Source: CAKZQX01 sp034437035 (GTDB taxonomy: Bacteria > Chloroflexota > Chloroflexia > Chloroflexales > Chloroflexaceae). Taken from it: a stretch of 64,000 nucleotides of DNA. How positions within the stretch are numbered: the stretch's first letter is position 1; every line of letters starts with the position of its first letter. Below, in pieces: positions 7,984 through 17,654 of this stretch. The DNA is taken from assembly GCA_034437035.1 (NCBI GenBank), contig DAOTUI010000096.1, positions 1-64,000 on the forward strand. The letters are read 5' to 3'. The translations under genes and the position numbers were made by a program. Below the pieces are notes generated by a model, which saw only the letters and a list, made by a program, of their open reading frames with translations, did not search any database and was not told the DNA's origin.

Positions 7984-10167
7984 CTACGCCACCGCGAGGC
8001 GATCATTCAACTCTTCGAGTACCTTCTGCGCGGCAACCGGGATAACCGTTCCCGGCCCGAAGATCGCGGCCGCGCCGTGGGTCTTGAGGAACTCGTAGTC
8101 TTGCGCCGGGATCACGCCGCCAATCACAACCATAATATCGTCGCGGCCCTGCTTGCGCAATTCCTCAACCACCTGCGGCAGCAGGGTCTTATGCCCGGCG
8201 GCCAGCGAACTCATGCCGATGACATGAACATCGTTCTCAACCGCCTGGCGCGCAGCCTCTTCCGGCGTCTGGAAGAGCGGCCCGATATCCACGTCGAAGC
8301 CCATGTCGGCGAATGCGGTGGCGATGACCTTGGCCCCCCGGTCGTGCCCATCCTGGCCCATCTTGGCCACCAGGATACGCGGGCGGCGCCCTTCGCGCTG
8401 CTCAAACTCGTCCGCCATATGGCGCACCCGATTGAACTCCTCTTGGTCGCCAAACTCGCTACTGTAGACGCCCGAGATCGAGCGGATAACCGCCTTGTGC
8501 CGCCCGAAGACCTTCTCCATCGCGTCGGAGATCTCACCCAGGCTGGCGCGCGATCGCGCCGCCTCGATTGCCCGCTCCAGCAGATTGCCCTCGCCGGTCT
8601 CGGCGGTCCTGGTGATCGCATTCAGCGCCGACTGCACCCGGGTTTCATCCCGCTCGCTGCGCAGGCGCTCCAGCCGGGTAACCTGCGACTCACGCACAGC
8701 GGTGTTGTCCACCTCCAGGATCTCGATCGGCTCTTCTTTGGTCAGGCGATACTTGTTCACGCCGACCAGTGTCTCCTTGCCGGAGTCGATCTGGGCCTGG
8801 CGGCGGGCGGCGGCCTCCTCGATACGCATCTTGGGCAGGCCGGTCTCGATGGCCTTCGCCATACCACCGAGCGACTCAACCTCCTGGATATTTTCCCAGG
8901 CGCGGCGGACCAGTTCTTTGGTCAGCACCTCGACATAGTAGGAGCCGCCCCAGGGATCAACCACATTGCGAATGCCGGTCTCATCCTGCAGGTAGAGTTG
9001 CGTGTTACGCGCAATGCGGGCCGAGAAGTCGGTCGGCAGGGCAATCGCCTCGTCCAGCGCATTGGTGTGCAGCGACTGCGTGTGACCCAGCGCGGCGGCC
9101 ATCGCCTCGATACAGGTGCGTGCGACGTTGTTGTAGGGATCTTGCTCCTGTAGACTCCAGCCAGAGGTCTGGGAGTGCGTGCGCAGCGCCATGGACTTGT
9201 CGTTTTTGGGACCGAATCCCTTGATGATTTTGGCCCAGAGCAGGCGACCGGCGCGCATCTTTGCTACTTCCATGAAGTAGTTCATGCCGATGGCCCAGAA
9301 GAAGGAGATACGTGGCGCAAACTGATCCACGCCCATCCCGGCGTTGATGCCGGTCCGCACATACTCCAGCCCGTCGGCCAGGGTGTAACCCAGTTCCAGA
9401 TCGGCCGTTGCGCCCGCCTCCTGCATATGGTAGCCGGAGATGCTGATGCTGTTGAAGCGCGGCATATTTTGCGCAGTGTAGGAAAAGATATCGCCGATGA
9501 TCCGGATTGACGGTTCGGGCGGGTAGATGTAGGTGTTGCGCACCATGTACTCTTTGAGGATATCGTTCTGGATGGTGCCGGTCAGTTCCTCATGCTTGAC
9601 GCCCTGCTCTTCGCCCGCCACAATGTAGAAAGCCAGCACCGGCAGCACCGCGCCATTCATGGTCATCGAGACCGACATCTTATCCAGGGGAATGCCGTCA
9701 AAGAGCAGCTTCATGTCCAGGATCGAGTCAATCGCAACCCCGGCCTTGCCCACGTCACCCACGACGCGCTGATGGTCCGAGTCGTAGCCCCGGTGGGTAG
9801 CCAGGTCAAACGCCACCGAGAGCCCCTTCTGCCCGGCAGCCAGGTTGCGTCGGTAGAACGCATTACTCTCCTCGGCAGTAGAGAAGCCGGCGTACTGGCG
9901 CACCGTCCAGGGCTGAGTAACATACATCGCCGGGTAGGGACCGCGCAGGTAAGGCGGCACACCCGCCGCATAACCCAGATGCTCCAGACCGTTCGTGTCT
10001 TCCCTGGTGTAGAGCGGCTGGACATCAATCTGCTCCATCGTATGCCAGACAAACTCCTCCAGCGATTTGCCGGTCTCCTTTTCGATCTGCTTGCGCCACT
10101 CCTCAAACGTCGGCGCAGGAAAATCGGTGGAATAGTCTATGCTGGTAAAATCAGGGGTCTTACTCAT
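7984..10167 (-). CDS. mutB: methylmalonyl-CoA mutase large (alpha) subunit, B12-binding
   Basis: Interconverts (R)-methylmalonyl-CoA and succinyl-CoA with adenosylcobalamin. 727 residues, the normal length. The N-terminal TIM barrel shows TREDTNGLEHLGYAAGVPPY, QPWTVRQYAGFSTAEESNAF and SVAFDLATHRGYDSDH. The C-terminal cobalamin domain holds DGHDRG (DxHxxG, about residues 603-608), which supplies the Co-ligating His, followed by GMSSLAAGHKTL and a GGVIPAQDYEFL loop. It overlaps mutA by 4 bp (ATGA). In Chloroflexota it serves propionyl-CoA metabolism and, in some, the 3-hydroxypropionate bicycle. Confidence 0.95.
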   Translation of the reverse strand: MSKTPDFTSIDYSTDFPAPTFEEWRKQIEKETGKSLEEFVWHTMEQIDVQPLYTREDTNGLEHLGYAAGVPPYLRGPYPAMYVTQPWTVRQYAGFSTAEESNAFYRRNLAAGQKGLSVAFDLATHRGYDSDHQRVVGDVGKAGVAIDSILDMKLLFDGIPLDKMSVSMTMNGAVLPVLAFYIVAGEEQGVKHEELTGTIQNDILKEYMVRNTYIYPPEPSIRIIGDIFSYTAQNMPRFNSISISGYHMQEAGATADLELGYTLADGLEYVRTGINAGMGVDQFAPRISFFWAIGMNYFMEVAKMRAGRLLWAKIIKGFGPKNDKSMALRTHSQTSGWSLQEQDPYNNVARTCIEAMAAALGHTQSLHTNALDEAIALPTDFSARIARNTQLYLQDETGIRNVVDPWGGSYYVEVLTKELVRRAWENIQEVESLGGMAKAIETGLPKMRIEEAAARRQAQIDSGKETLVGVNKYRLTKEEPIEILEVDNTAVRESQVTRLERLRSERDETRVQSALNAITRTAETGEGNLLERAIEAARSRASLGEISDAMEKVFGRHKAVIRSISGVYSSEFGDQEEFNRVRHMADEFEQREGRRPRILVAKMGQDGHDRGAKVIATAFADMGFDVDIGPLFQTPEEAARQAVENDVHVIGMSSLAAGHKTLLPQVVEELRKQGRDDIMVVIGGVIPAQDYEFLKTHGAAAIFGPGTVIPVAAQKVLEELNDRLAVA

Positions 10168-12320
10168 GATACGACTCCTATCTTCTTCTGGAGATTCAGC
10201 AGGATATCGTGGCAGTTGGCCCGCAGGTGAATAAAGTCATCAACACCCGCCTGCTTGAGGGCTTCCACCTGGTCGGCGGGATACCCGGCCAGAATGACCA
10301 TTGTATCGGGTTTGCCGGACTTGATCTGCTTTGTTAATGGCGGCACAATATCAGGGTAGGTATCGTCGGTTGAACAGATCACCACGACGGGCGCGCCCGA
10401 CTCAAGCGCGGCCTGGGCTGCGGCCTCGGGGGTGGGGAAGCCGGTGTTGGTCAGCACATTGAAGCCGCCTACTTCAAAGAAGCCGGTTGCAAAATCGGCG
10501 CGCGGCTTGTGCTGCGGAATCGGCCCGATATTTGCCAGGAAGACCTGCGGCGCAGAACCGGTCTTTTTCGCATACGCTTCCGAGGCGGCGCGCAGTTTCT
10601 CGAAAATCTCCGGGCCGCGATGGATGCGCATCGCTTTGATAGTTGGCGCGGGATTGCTGCCGGTGCGGAGCGCCTGGGTCAACTCGCCCAGCGTGGCCCC
10701 GGCCTGCGCCGCGCTGATGGCTGCATCAAGCGTAAGGCCACTGCCGGAAGAGAGCTTCTCCAGGGCGGCCTGCCGCTGCGCCTGATCCGCCCTGGAGCGA
10801 TACTGCGTAACCGCGCCGGCACGCCCACTCTGGATTGCGCCGGTGTCGGCAACCTGCCCGGTCAGCGCTTTCTCTTTCAAATTGGCGTACATATTCGTGC
10901 CGACAAAGACATCTTTGCGGGTGGCGATGTTTTTGGCGCGCTGCTGCGCAATCTGCTCTACCTGATCCTGGGGCATGCCCGCCTGGAGCGCCTTAAACAT
11001 CCCGCCCTGCCGCTCGACGCTCTGGAACAGCTTCCAGCTTTCGCGCGCTACCTCGTCGGTCAGCTTCTCGACATACCAGGAGCCGCCCGCCGGGTCAATC
11101 AGCTTGGACAGTTTACTCTCCTGCTCCAGGATGATATGGGTATTGCGGGCGATTCGGCGCGAGAAATCATCGGGCACGCGCAGGGTTTCGTCAAAGGAGG
11201 AGACATGCATGCTGTTGCAGCCACCTACAACCCCGGCAAACGCCTCGGTCGTGGTGCGCAGCATGTTGACATACGGGTCATACACCGACTTATTCCAGGC
11301 CGAGGTACGCACATGCATAAACAGCTTCTGCGCCTCGGCACGACCGCCAAACGCCTTGATCACATTGGCCCAGAGCAACCGGGCGGCGCGCAGTTTGGCA
11401 ACCTCCATAAAGAAGTTGGAGCCAAGCGAGAAGGTAAAGAGCATCCGGGGCGCGACATCGTCCACGCTCAACCCACGCGCCTGCATCTCGCGCAGATACT
11501 CGACGCCGGTAGCAATGGCGAAGGCCAACTCCTGAACGGCACTCGCGCCGCTGTCGTGGTAGGGTTGCCCCTGCACCAGAATCGTCTTGAGGCCGGGCGC
11601 ATGCGATTTGGCCCAGGCCGTCAGCGGGGCCAGCGTATCGTAGGTGCCCTCCAGCGAGCGCGGTAGCGTGCCGCTGTGGGCCAGCGCGCCCAGCGGATCC
11701 ATCCCGATACAGCCGTTCAACTTCTCCGGCGCAGTGCCCTGCTGCTTCAGCGCGGCAACCAGCAGTGCGGCCAGCGGAAACGCCACCGAACCGGCCTGGA
11801 TTAGCAGCGGCGTCTGCTCCAGGTCGACTCCGGCCAGTGCCGTTGCCAGATCTTTCACGGTTGAGATCGACGTACCATGGACCCCGACCTCGCCCGATGT
11901 AGCTTTATCGGCATCAACGCCCGTGAGCGTGGCCTGATCCGGCACAAGGTTCAGCGCCGTCTGCCCATTCTGCAGGCAGAAGCGCGCAATCTCGTTAAAC
12001 TCTTCCGGGGTGCCGTAAGGCAGTTCCTGGGCAACTTCCCAGGTCTTATCAACATAGCCGGAGGCTTCCACAAAGCGCACATAGGGCGGGAAACCCGGCA
12101 GCGAGTTGGTATGCGGCAGATCGGCGGCATCCTCCTGCCGGTACATCGGCTGAAGGGTAATGCCCTCGTAGGTTTTGGTCACTAACCTCTTCTCAAAGGG
12201 CGCACCCTTGAGAATCTTCTCGGCGGCTTTCCGCCACTCCTCGTACGATGTTGGTGGAAATTCACTAAACAGCGCTGTTTCCCGGCCTGCTTTCCCGTTG
12301 GTCTCACCTGACATACACAT
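10164..12320 (-). CDS. mutA: methylmalonyl-CoA mutase small (beta) subunit
   Basis: 718 residues, homologous to MutB throughout but catalytically degenerate. The N-terminal region carries TYEGITLQPMYRQEDAADL and LPGFPPYVR. The C-terminal cobalamin-like domain begins VFLANIGPIPQHKPRADF: the DxHxxG His motif of MutB is absent, as in known small subunits that do not bind B12. It is the first gene of the minus-strand transcript, with a good GGAGGA Shine-Dalgarno and an extended -10 promoter upstream (12409-12417). Confidence 0.93.
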   Translation of the reverse strand: MCMSGETNGKAGRETALFSEFPPTSYEEWRKAAEKILKGAPFEKRLVTKTYEGITLQPMYRQEDAADLPHTNSLPGFPPYVRFVEASGYVDKTWEVAQELPYGTPEEFNEIARFCLQNGQTALNLVPDQATLTGVDADKATSGEVGVHGTSISTVKDLATALAGVDLEQTPLLIQAGSVAFPLAALLVAALKQQGTAPEKLNGCIGMDPLGALAHSGTLPRSLEGTYDTLAPLTAWAKSHAPGLKTILVQGQPYHDSGASAVQELAFAIATGVEYLREMQARGLSVDDVAPRMLFTFSLGSNFFMEVAKLRAARLLWANVIKAFGGRAEAQKLFMHVRTSAWNKSVYDPYVNMLRTTTEAFAGVVGGCNSMHVSSFDETLRVPDDFSRRIARNTHIILEQESKLSKLIDPAGGSWYVEKLTDEVARESWKLFQSVERQGGMFKALQAGMPQDQVEQIAQQRAKNIATRKDVFVGTNMYANLKEKALTGQVADTGAIQSGRAGAVTQYRSRADQAQRQAALEKLSSGSGLTLDAAISAAQAGATLGELTQALRTGSNPAPTIKAMRIHRGPEIFEKLRAASEAYAKKTGSAPQVFLANIGPIPQHKPRADFATGFFEVGGFNVLTNTGFPTPEAAAQAALESGAPVVVICSTDDTYPDIVPPLTKQIKSGKPDTMVILAGYPADQVEALKQAGVDDFIHLRANCHDILLNLQKKIGVVS

Positions 12321-12408
12321 CCTCCTGGTGGCACATACGGATGGGTCAACTCTGACGATTCCTATCGTGGTACGATCTCAATCTTATCCCTGAGAGTTAT
12401 AGATTCCG

Positions 12409-12417
12409 ATTATAGCA
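12409..12417 (-). promoter_or_regulatory. extended -10 promoter for mutA
   Basis: TGCTATAAT on the minus strand, 89 bp upstream of the mutA ATG. No clear -35 is visible, which is normal for extended -10 promoters. Confidence 0.55.
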
Positions 12418-12610
12418 TGAGATCACGCTTCCCCCGGTCGGGGCGGCCCATGGCTATGATCCGCTATTGCCCCGACTATCGCTACAGTCTGCTATGCGTG
12501 AGGCGGGTTGTGATGCGTTATAGTACAGTATGCCGGGATGCACACATCGGTCTGGTGCGTTGTGCAACGCCCAGGGGAGATTCTTGAGATTTTTACTTTG
12601 CCCACTATCT

Positions 12611-12810
12611 TACACGAGTTACGCGGTTGCTCACCCAAAAGGAAATTTCGCCTCCGGCAGGGCGGAAGATCTCATGCTTTTTCACAAAAAATTTGCACAT
12701 AATGCAAATTTTTTGTGAAAAAGATCTACAAAGTACCATGCTGCCGCAGGCGAATCGGGCTTGCAACTGGTGAAACGCTCAGTTTGATCGTCCACCGCGT
12801 AATTCGTGTA
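12611..12810. repeat. nested inverted-repeat element, copy 2 (full length)
   Basis: A complete 200-bp copy with terminal inverted repeats TACACGAGTTACGCGGT and ACCGCGTAATTCGTGTA. Box A (cgcctccggcagggcggaag) and box B (gtaccatgctgccgcaggcg) are intact. The central perfect hairpin has 21-bp arms at 12676-12696 and 12702-12722 with loop cataa. Confidence 0.88.
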
Positions 12811-12851
12811 TCGTATCCAAAAATATACCATGGAGGGATGATAAGGGCAAG

Positions 12852-13241
12852 TCAGGACGCCGTGCCCGCCGTGTTCGCCTGCCCCAGGTAGGTCTTGATC
12901 TTGACTAACAGTTTGGGAAACTGGATCGGCTTGGTCTCGTAATCGTCGCATCCCACGGACAACGCATGTTCCCGGTCATCGGTCATAGCGTAGGCGGTCA
13001 GGGCGATAATCGGGATCGCACGGGTTGCCGAGTCTGCTTTCAACTGCTGGGTGGCCTCCCAGCCATCCATAACCGGCAGACGCATATCCATCAGGATCAG
13101 GTCGGGCTGGTTTGACCGGGTCTGCTCCAGCGCCTGCACACCGTTGGCGGCGGTAATCGCCTGGTACCCATTCATCTCTAAAAAGCGCAAAAGCATATCG
13201 CGGATCATGCGTTCGTCTTCGACGACCAGGATCGTTGCCAT
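12852..13241 (-). CDS. single-domain CheY-like response regulator
   Basis: 129 residues comprising one receiver domain and no output domain. Acidic pocket Glu8/Asp9, phosphoacceptor Asp52 in LILMDMRLP, Thr/Ala switch near 82 and Lys104 in YETKP are all in place. I chose the ATG at 13241, with GGAG 6 nt upstream, rather than the upstream in-frame start inside repeat copy 3. It lies 174 bp downstream of the hybrid-type sensor kinase on the same strand and is the likely phosphotransfer partner. The tail is GQANTAGTAS. Confidence 0.9.
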   Translation of the reverse strand: MATILVVEDERMIRDMLLRFLEMNGYQAITAANGVQALEQTRSNQPDLILMDMRLPVMDGWEATQQLKADSATRAIPIIALTAYAMTDDREHALSVGCDDYETKPIQFPKLLVKIKTYLGQANTAGTAS

Positions 13242-13256
13242 GGGTCTCTCCTTCAT

Positions 13257-13353
13257 TACACACGTTACGCGGTGGACATTCAAACCGAACATTTGACCAA
13301 TGCTGCCGCAGGCGGTATCTGCTTTCAAACCCATAGATCGCGTAACTCGTATT
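13257..13353. repeat. nested inverted-repeat element, copy 3 (internally deleted)
   Basis: A 97-bp remnant with both ends (TACACACGTTACGCGGT and ATCGCGTAACTCGTATT) and box B (atgctgccgcaggcg) but no central hairpin and no box A. It separates the sensor kinase from its response regulator. Confidence 0.75.
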
Positions 13354-13415
13354 AATCACATGTCTACACTGCCAGGACTGTCCACTGCTGACTGTCTTTC
13401 TTATGTGCTGTGTTC

Positions 13416-15815
13416 CTATGCATTTTCGATTTCAGCGGGCCCGGATATCGCCGGTGTGCCCGGTGTCGTACCGGCAGCTTTTGCCGCGTCCGCCGGTCGC
13501 TCGGTAACAGTCGCCGGTAGCAGGACCATGAAGGTCGAACCCTGGCCCACTTTGCTTGTCACCGTAATGTCACCGCCCATCATCCGGCAGAAATGCCGGC
13601 TGATCGCCAACCCCAGGCCAGTACCCGCCGGCTTGCGGTTCACCGAACTGGTAACTTGCGAGAACTCCTGGAACAGATAGGATATCTGCTCATCCGACAT
13701 GCCGATACCGGTATCCCGGATCTCAAACCGCAACCACTCCTCTGCTGCGTGGCATATGCGGGTAATGGTCAACGTAATTGTGCCATTGTCCGTGAACTTC
13801 GCCGCATTACTCAACAGATTGAAGAGGATCTGCCGAACTTTGGTCTGGTCGGCATGCATACTGCCGGGATCATCGGAGCGTACCACAATTAGTTCATTCG
13901 ACTCTTTCTCAATCAGCGGCTGGATCGCCGCAACCAGTTCATCGATCAGTGCGCCCAGGTCAAACGGCATCAGTGCGAGTTCCATCTTGCCGGCTTCGAT
14001 CTTCGAGAGATCGAGGATATTGCTGATCAGTGCCAGCAGATGATCACCCGCGGCGGCAATGGATTGTAGTTCGGAGACAAACTCCGCATGGCCCATGTCG
14101 CGCGCCTGTACCTGCATCAACTGGCTATAGCCCAGGATGATCGTCAGCGGTGTGCGGAGTTCATGGCTCATATTTGCCAGGAAGGTACTTTTGGCGCGGT
14201 TAGCGGCTTCCGCCTCTTCCTTGGCGCGGTACAGCGCGACCTCGGTGCGTTTGCGCTCGGTCAGTTCCTGCTGGGCCTCACTGTAGAGGCGCGCGTTTTC
14301 CAGCGCGAGGGCGGCCAACTGCCCAAAGCGTCCCAGGAGTGCGACTTCCTCCGGGCTAAAGGTGCGTTCCGGGTCCGCATAGGCCAGACCAAACACACCC
14401 ACAACCTCCGCGCCCGAACGCAGCGGAATACTGGTCATCGCGTGAAGATCGATCTCGCGTACATAACGCTCCGGCCAGATTGCATAGTTCACAATGGTTA
14501 ACGGCTCACCGGTGGCCCACACCTTGCCGCACAACCCTTCGCCACGCTGCATGCGCCACTCCGGGTAGCCGGCAAATGCCCCCGTTCTCACCCGGATCAC
14601 GATTTCCTGCCTGGTCGGATCAACCACGGCCAGATAGCCATGCGATGTACCGACGAGTGCCCCGGCGCGGTTTACGATGGTTTGCAGCACGCTGTCCAGG
14701 TCGAAGCGATTCAGCAGCGCCAGGGTGGTTTCGTGTAGCACGTTCAGTTCCTCATTCTGATGGCGCAGAGCTTCTTCCGCTTTCTTCCGCTCGGTAATAT
14801 CATGCCAGATAACCAGCCGTCCCCGATAGCGACCCTCCCGGTCATGGAGAGGCGAGATACGCAGGTCATAGTAGTGGAGCAGGCCGTCATCCTCCTCAAT
14901 CACACTGAACTCTTCCGCAATCTCGGTAACATCCCGGTAACGCTCCATAATTTCGGGCCGGACATTCAACACCTCGAATACCGATAACCCGACGGCCTCA
15001 CGCGGCGGACGCGTGAGCCAGTGCGCGGCAACCGGGTTGAAATCCACCACCCGGTCCTGCTCGTCAACAACCAGTACCCCCTCGGACATATTCTCGATAA
15101 TCAGGTCGCGGGCAATCGGGACGATATCCAGCAAACGAAACTGAAAGAAGCCCAGCGAGAGGCCCATCGTTGAGAGCACAAACGCAAACGGCGTGAGATC
15201 CAGATAGTCCCATGGACTCAGGCGAAATACATACATAATGTTGCCTGCCAACGGTGTCAAGACACTGAACAGCAGCAGGTTGGCCTGCTGCCGGTAGAGA
15301 TCGGGTGAGTTAAGCAGGGCACGCAGCAGAATAAACGAGCCGAGAACGATCCCAAGGTAGGAATAGGCCGTATGGACCCAGAACCATGGACCATAGGTTG
15401 ATCGATACATAACAAATGCCCCCATGTCTTTCAGCCCCATGTCCGTCCAGATCAGGTGATGTGCATCATTTGTCCAGACCAGCAGCAGCGTTATTAGTGG
15501 CACGCCGGTGAGCAGTCCTTTCACGGAGCGGGTCAGCCACTGGTTGCGCCCGGTATACTCCACCGCGAAGGCCAGCCAGGCGACCGGCGCGATCACAATG
15601 CCAAAATACTCCATCCGCACCCAGAACTTGATCGACTCCAGATCGGCGTGGGCCAGTTCCAGGGCATAAGTGGTTGACCACCAGGCTATGGCCACACCCA
15701 GCAGCGCCAGGGCCTTCGCTCCCGGCGCGGGACGGCGCAGCCACGCAAAGATAATAACGCCGACCGACATAACCGCCGCGACAGCCGTAGGAAAAACGTA
15801 CGGAGAATCCTGCAT
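13416..15815 (-). CDS. membrane sensor histidine kinase (7TM-PAS-GAF-HisKA-HATPase)
   Basis: 799 residues. Residues 1-220 form about seven hydrophobic helices of the HisKA 7TM sensor type. A PAS domain follows at about 235-345 (MSEGVLVVDEQDRVVDFNP, ending WHDITERKKAEEAL), then GAF at about 360-510. HisKA (NMSHELRTPLTIILGYS, phospho-His near 556) and HATPase with N box NLLSNAAKF, G1 DTGIGM and G2 GTGLGLAIS complete it. No receiver domain is attached. The two stand-alone response regulators on either side are the obvious partners. The ligand is unknown. Confidence 0.93.
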   Translation of the reverse strand: MQDSPYVFPTAVAAVMSVGVIIFAWLRRPAPGAKALALLGVAIAWWSTTYALELAHADLESIKFWVRMEYFGIVIAPVAWLAFAVEYTGRNQWLTRSVKGLLTGVPLITLLLVWTNDAHHLIWTDMGLKDMGAFVMYRSTYGPWFWVHTAYSYLGIVLGSFILLRALLNSPDLYRQQANLLLFSVLTPLAGNIMYVFRLSPWDYLDLTPFAFVLSTMGLSLGFFQFRLLDIVPIARDLIIENMSEGVLVVDEQDRVVDFNPVAAHWLTRPPREAVGLSVFEVLNVRPEIMERYRDVTEIAEEFSVIEEDDGLLHYYDLRISPLHDREGRYRGRLVIWHDITERKKAEEALRHQNEELNVLHETTLALLNRFDLDSVLQTIVNRAGALVGTSHGYLAVVDPTRQEIVIRVRTGAFAGYPEWRMQRGEGLCGKVWATGEPLTIVNYAIWPERYVREIDLHAMTSIPLRSGAEVVGVFGLAYADPERTFSPEEVALLGRFGQLAALALENARLYSEAQQELTERKRTEVALYRAKEEAEAANRAKSTFLANMSHELRTPLTIILGYSQLMQVQARDMGHAEFVSELQSIAAAGDHLLALISNILDLSKIEAGKMELALMPFDLGALIDELVAAIQPLIEKESNELIVVRSDDPGSMHADQTKVRQILFNLLSNAAKFTDNGTITLTITRICHAAEEWLRFEIRDTGIGMSDEQISYLFQEFSQVTSSVNRKPAGTGLGLAISRHFCRMMGGDITVTSKVGQGSTFMVLLPATVTERPADAAKAAGTTPGTPAISGPAEIENA

Positions 15816-15850
15816 GAACTACTCTCACTATGCGTCACTGCTTCTACTTC

Positions 15851-15859
15851 ATTATACCA
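15851..15859 (-). promoter_or_regulatory. extended -10 promoter for the sensor kinase
   Basis: TGGTATAAT on the minus strand, 36 bp upstream of the kinase ATG. Confidence 0.5.
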
Positions 15860-15930
15860 GTCAGAAGGTACGCAGTCAGGGTATATTTGCCGGCATGCCG
15901 GTGGCGGATGCTGTGCAGATACAGAGAGCT

Positions 15931-16031
15931 TATGCACAATAAGCACGAAACCGCATCAGAATGCGCTAAACACCACCAGGCAAGGTTGTCTTTTTAGCCC
16001 ATTGGGAAGCCACATCCGCTTATTGTGCATA
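15931..16031. repeat. 14-bp inverted repeat pair around 73 bp
   Basis: tatgcacaataagc (15931-15944) and its exact complement (16018-16031) bracket a 73-bp AT-balanced segment in the 620-bp gap between divergent genes. This could be a small decayed insertion or a regulatory dyad. Confidence 0.55.
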
Positions 16032-16110
16032 GACTCTCAGGTATACCTTCATGATAACCGAATAATGACCAACCTTCCGCTGCCCGATCAAGGACATCTG
16101 ATCGTCAGTT

Positions 16111-16154
16111 TCGCCCTGGCGAGGGCGATAGGCCGCTCCCCGTGGGAGCGGCCT
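16111..16154. repeat. two adjacent GC-rich hairpins
   Basis: Hairpin one is tcgccc/gggcga (16111-16128); hairpin two has 11-bp arms aggccgctccc (16130-16140) and its complement (16144-16154) with loop cgt. No T tract follows on either strand, so this resembles a REP-type unit more than a terminator. Confidence 0.55.
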
Positions 16155-16361
16155 GCATCCTACCGGCAATGAACATGACCTGACACCACGCCGGGCACGC
16201 GTGCATGTGCGTGTGCCCAAATTGAGAATGTCTTGTAATCTTTGCGGATTGCCATGATCGAACGTTTTAGTCTAGCATAGATCGAGTGTGTGAGCACACC
16301 GGCCGCGATCATGTTCGCAAGATCCTGATCGAAATCCGGTAATGTAGGTGTTGCAATATCA

Positions 16362-16370
16362 TGCTATACT
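16362..16370 (+). promoter_or_regulatory. extended -10 promoter for response regulator
   Basis: TGCTATACT on the plus strand, 66 bp upstream of the response-regulator ATG. Confidence 0.5.
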
Positions 16371-16436
16371 GTCACTATAACCAATGCGGATCTCCTCACC
16401 GCAGTGCGCTACCAGGCTTACCGGGAGGTCAATGTT

Positions 16437-16823
16437 ATGAAACGTCACCGTATCCTCGTGGTTGATGATGAGCAGGATGTACAATTTCTGCTGCGCCTCT
16501 TTTTTGAGCGGCAGGGCTTTACCGTCTATGATGCACGGAACGGCCAGGAAGCAATCGAAGTTGCCCAACGCCGCCGGCCCGATCTGATTCTGATGGATAT
16601 CCAGATGCCGCGCAAAACCGGCATCGAGGCCGTCAAGGAGTTACGGGCTGACCCGCAGTTTGCCCACACGCCGATCCTGGCAATTACGGCCCACGCTCGG
16701 AACTATCTTCCCCCTGATATTATTCGCGCCGGCTTTGATCATGTGATCATTAAGCCCTTCGACTTTGAAGAGGTCCAGAGTCGGGTGGAAGAATCCCTGC
16801 GCTATCATCAGAAGCAGTTGTAG
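16437..16823 (+). CDS. single-domain CheY-like response regulator
   Basis: 128 residues, one receiver domain. Asp10/Asp11 acidic pair, phosphoacceptor Asp54 in LILMDIQMP, Thr85 in AITAHA and Lys106 in IIKP are all present, so it should be phosphorylatable. Start is ATG at 16437 after GGGAGG at 8 nt. It is transcribed divergently from the sensor kinase and has its own extended -10 promoter. No DNA-binding output domain; it may act as a phosphate sink or protein-interaction regulator for the neighbouring kinase. Confidence 0.9.
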   Translation: MKRHRILVVDDEQDVQFLLRLFFERQGFTVYDARNGQEAIEVAQRRRPDLILMDIQMPRKTGIEAVKELRADPQFAHTPILAITAHARNYLPPDIIRAGFDHVIIKPFDFEEVQSRVEESLRYHQKQL

Positions 16824-17300
16824 TCCTACAACGAGACGTGTCATGCTGCCCGCGCCACTCCGCTTGTAGGGAAACGCTCTGCAGGCTCTCGTTGCCGGCA
16901 CGCACGCGACGATTCTCTCCGAGTCAGCGTGACACAACTCACATTTTCTTGCATTCCCCTTCAGTAAGCCAGAAGAATGCATAGAAATGCCGTGAAATAC
17001 TGTTTTGCGTTGTCACGTAGATCTTTTCAAATCGTCAGCGAGGTTACAGGTAGGTGTCACATGACATTCAGGCACAATGATTATACTGTCAACCTGTTCC
17101 GACAGGGCAACCGGCTGCGTCTGTAACGCTATTCCATACGCTCAATCGCACATCGTTCCTCTGGCATAGTGTCTGCAGTAGGGTAAACAGTATCCGGAAT
17201 AGGGCAAGTAGTAATTGGGGAAGCCTGTGGGCCATGCCGCGTCTTGCAGAACCGCGGCGTCTGCGCCCGAATTATACCGATAAGCGAAAGGAACATTTGT
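16824..17300. other. intergenic, no gene seen
   Basis: 477 bp without a convincing reading frame. It contains a lower-GC stretch from about 16970 to 17120. I see no RNA gene or repeat in it. Confidence 0.4.
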
Positions 17301-17483
17301 ATGCACCAGCAGCATGAAATTTTTGAGCATACCTGGTCCGGTGTTGTCAGTGAGTATCCTGCATACATCGGTGAACTGCATGCTGAACATAGCTTTGCTA
17401 CTGACTATTTTGAAGAAACCGGTTCTTATCCCGTTGCCGCCGGCGAGCGGGGTGAGGTCTGGTTTGATGATCTCACGGTATAG
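17301..17483 (+). CDS. small acidic protein, unknown
   Basis: 60 residues from the ATG at 17301, which follows AAAGGAA at about 8 nt. It is acidic and rich in His/Glu (MHQQHEIFEHTW, ELHAEHSFATDYFEETG), with no membrane segment. No family is recognised. Support is limited to ribosome-binding site, composition and an intergenic position with no competing gene, so it may be spurious. Confidence 0.4.
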   Translation: MHQQHEIFEHTWSGVVSEYPAYIGELHAEHSFATDYFEETGSYPVAAGERGEVWFDDLTV

Positions 17484-17654
17484 CTTCTTCCGGACGGATG
17501 ATTGTCGGAAAACCGGATGCGGATGCAGCAATGTCCTCCGTATCCGGTTGCCCTGATCTGCCGGAGATGCAATGGTACACACGAATCGCACCGATCCACT
17601 GCATACCCATCGCCAATTCCCCTTGTCCGACCCTTCATATGAACAAACTTTCAC

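Noticed and set aside
7795..9153. 452-codon plus-strand frame opposite mutB
   Set aside because: Antisense shadow of a well-conserved mutase gene.
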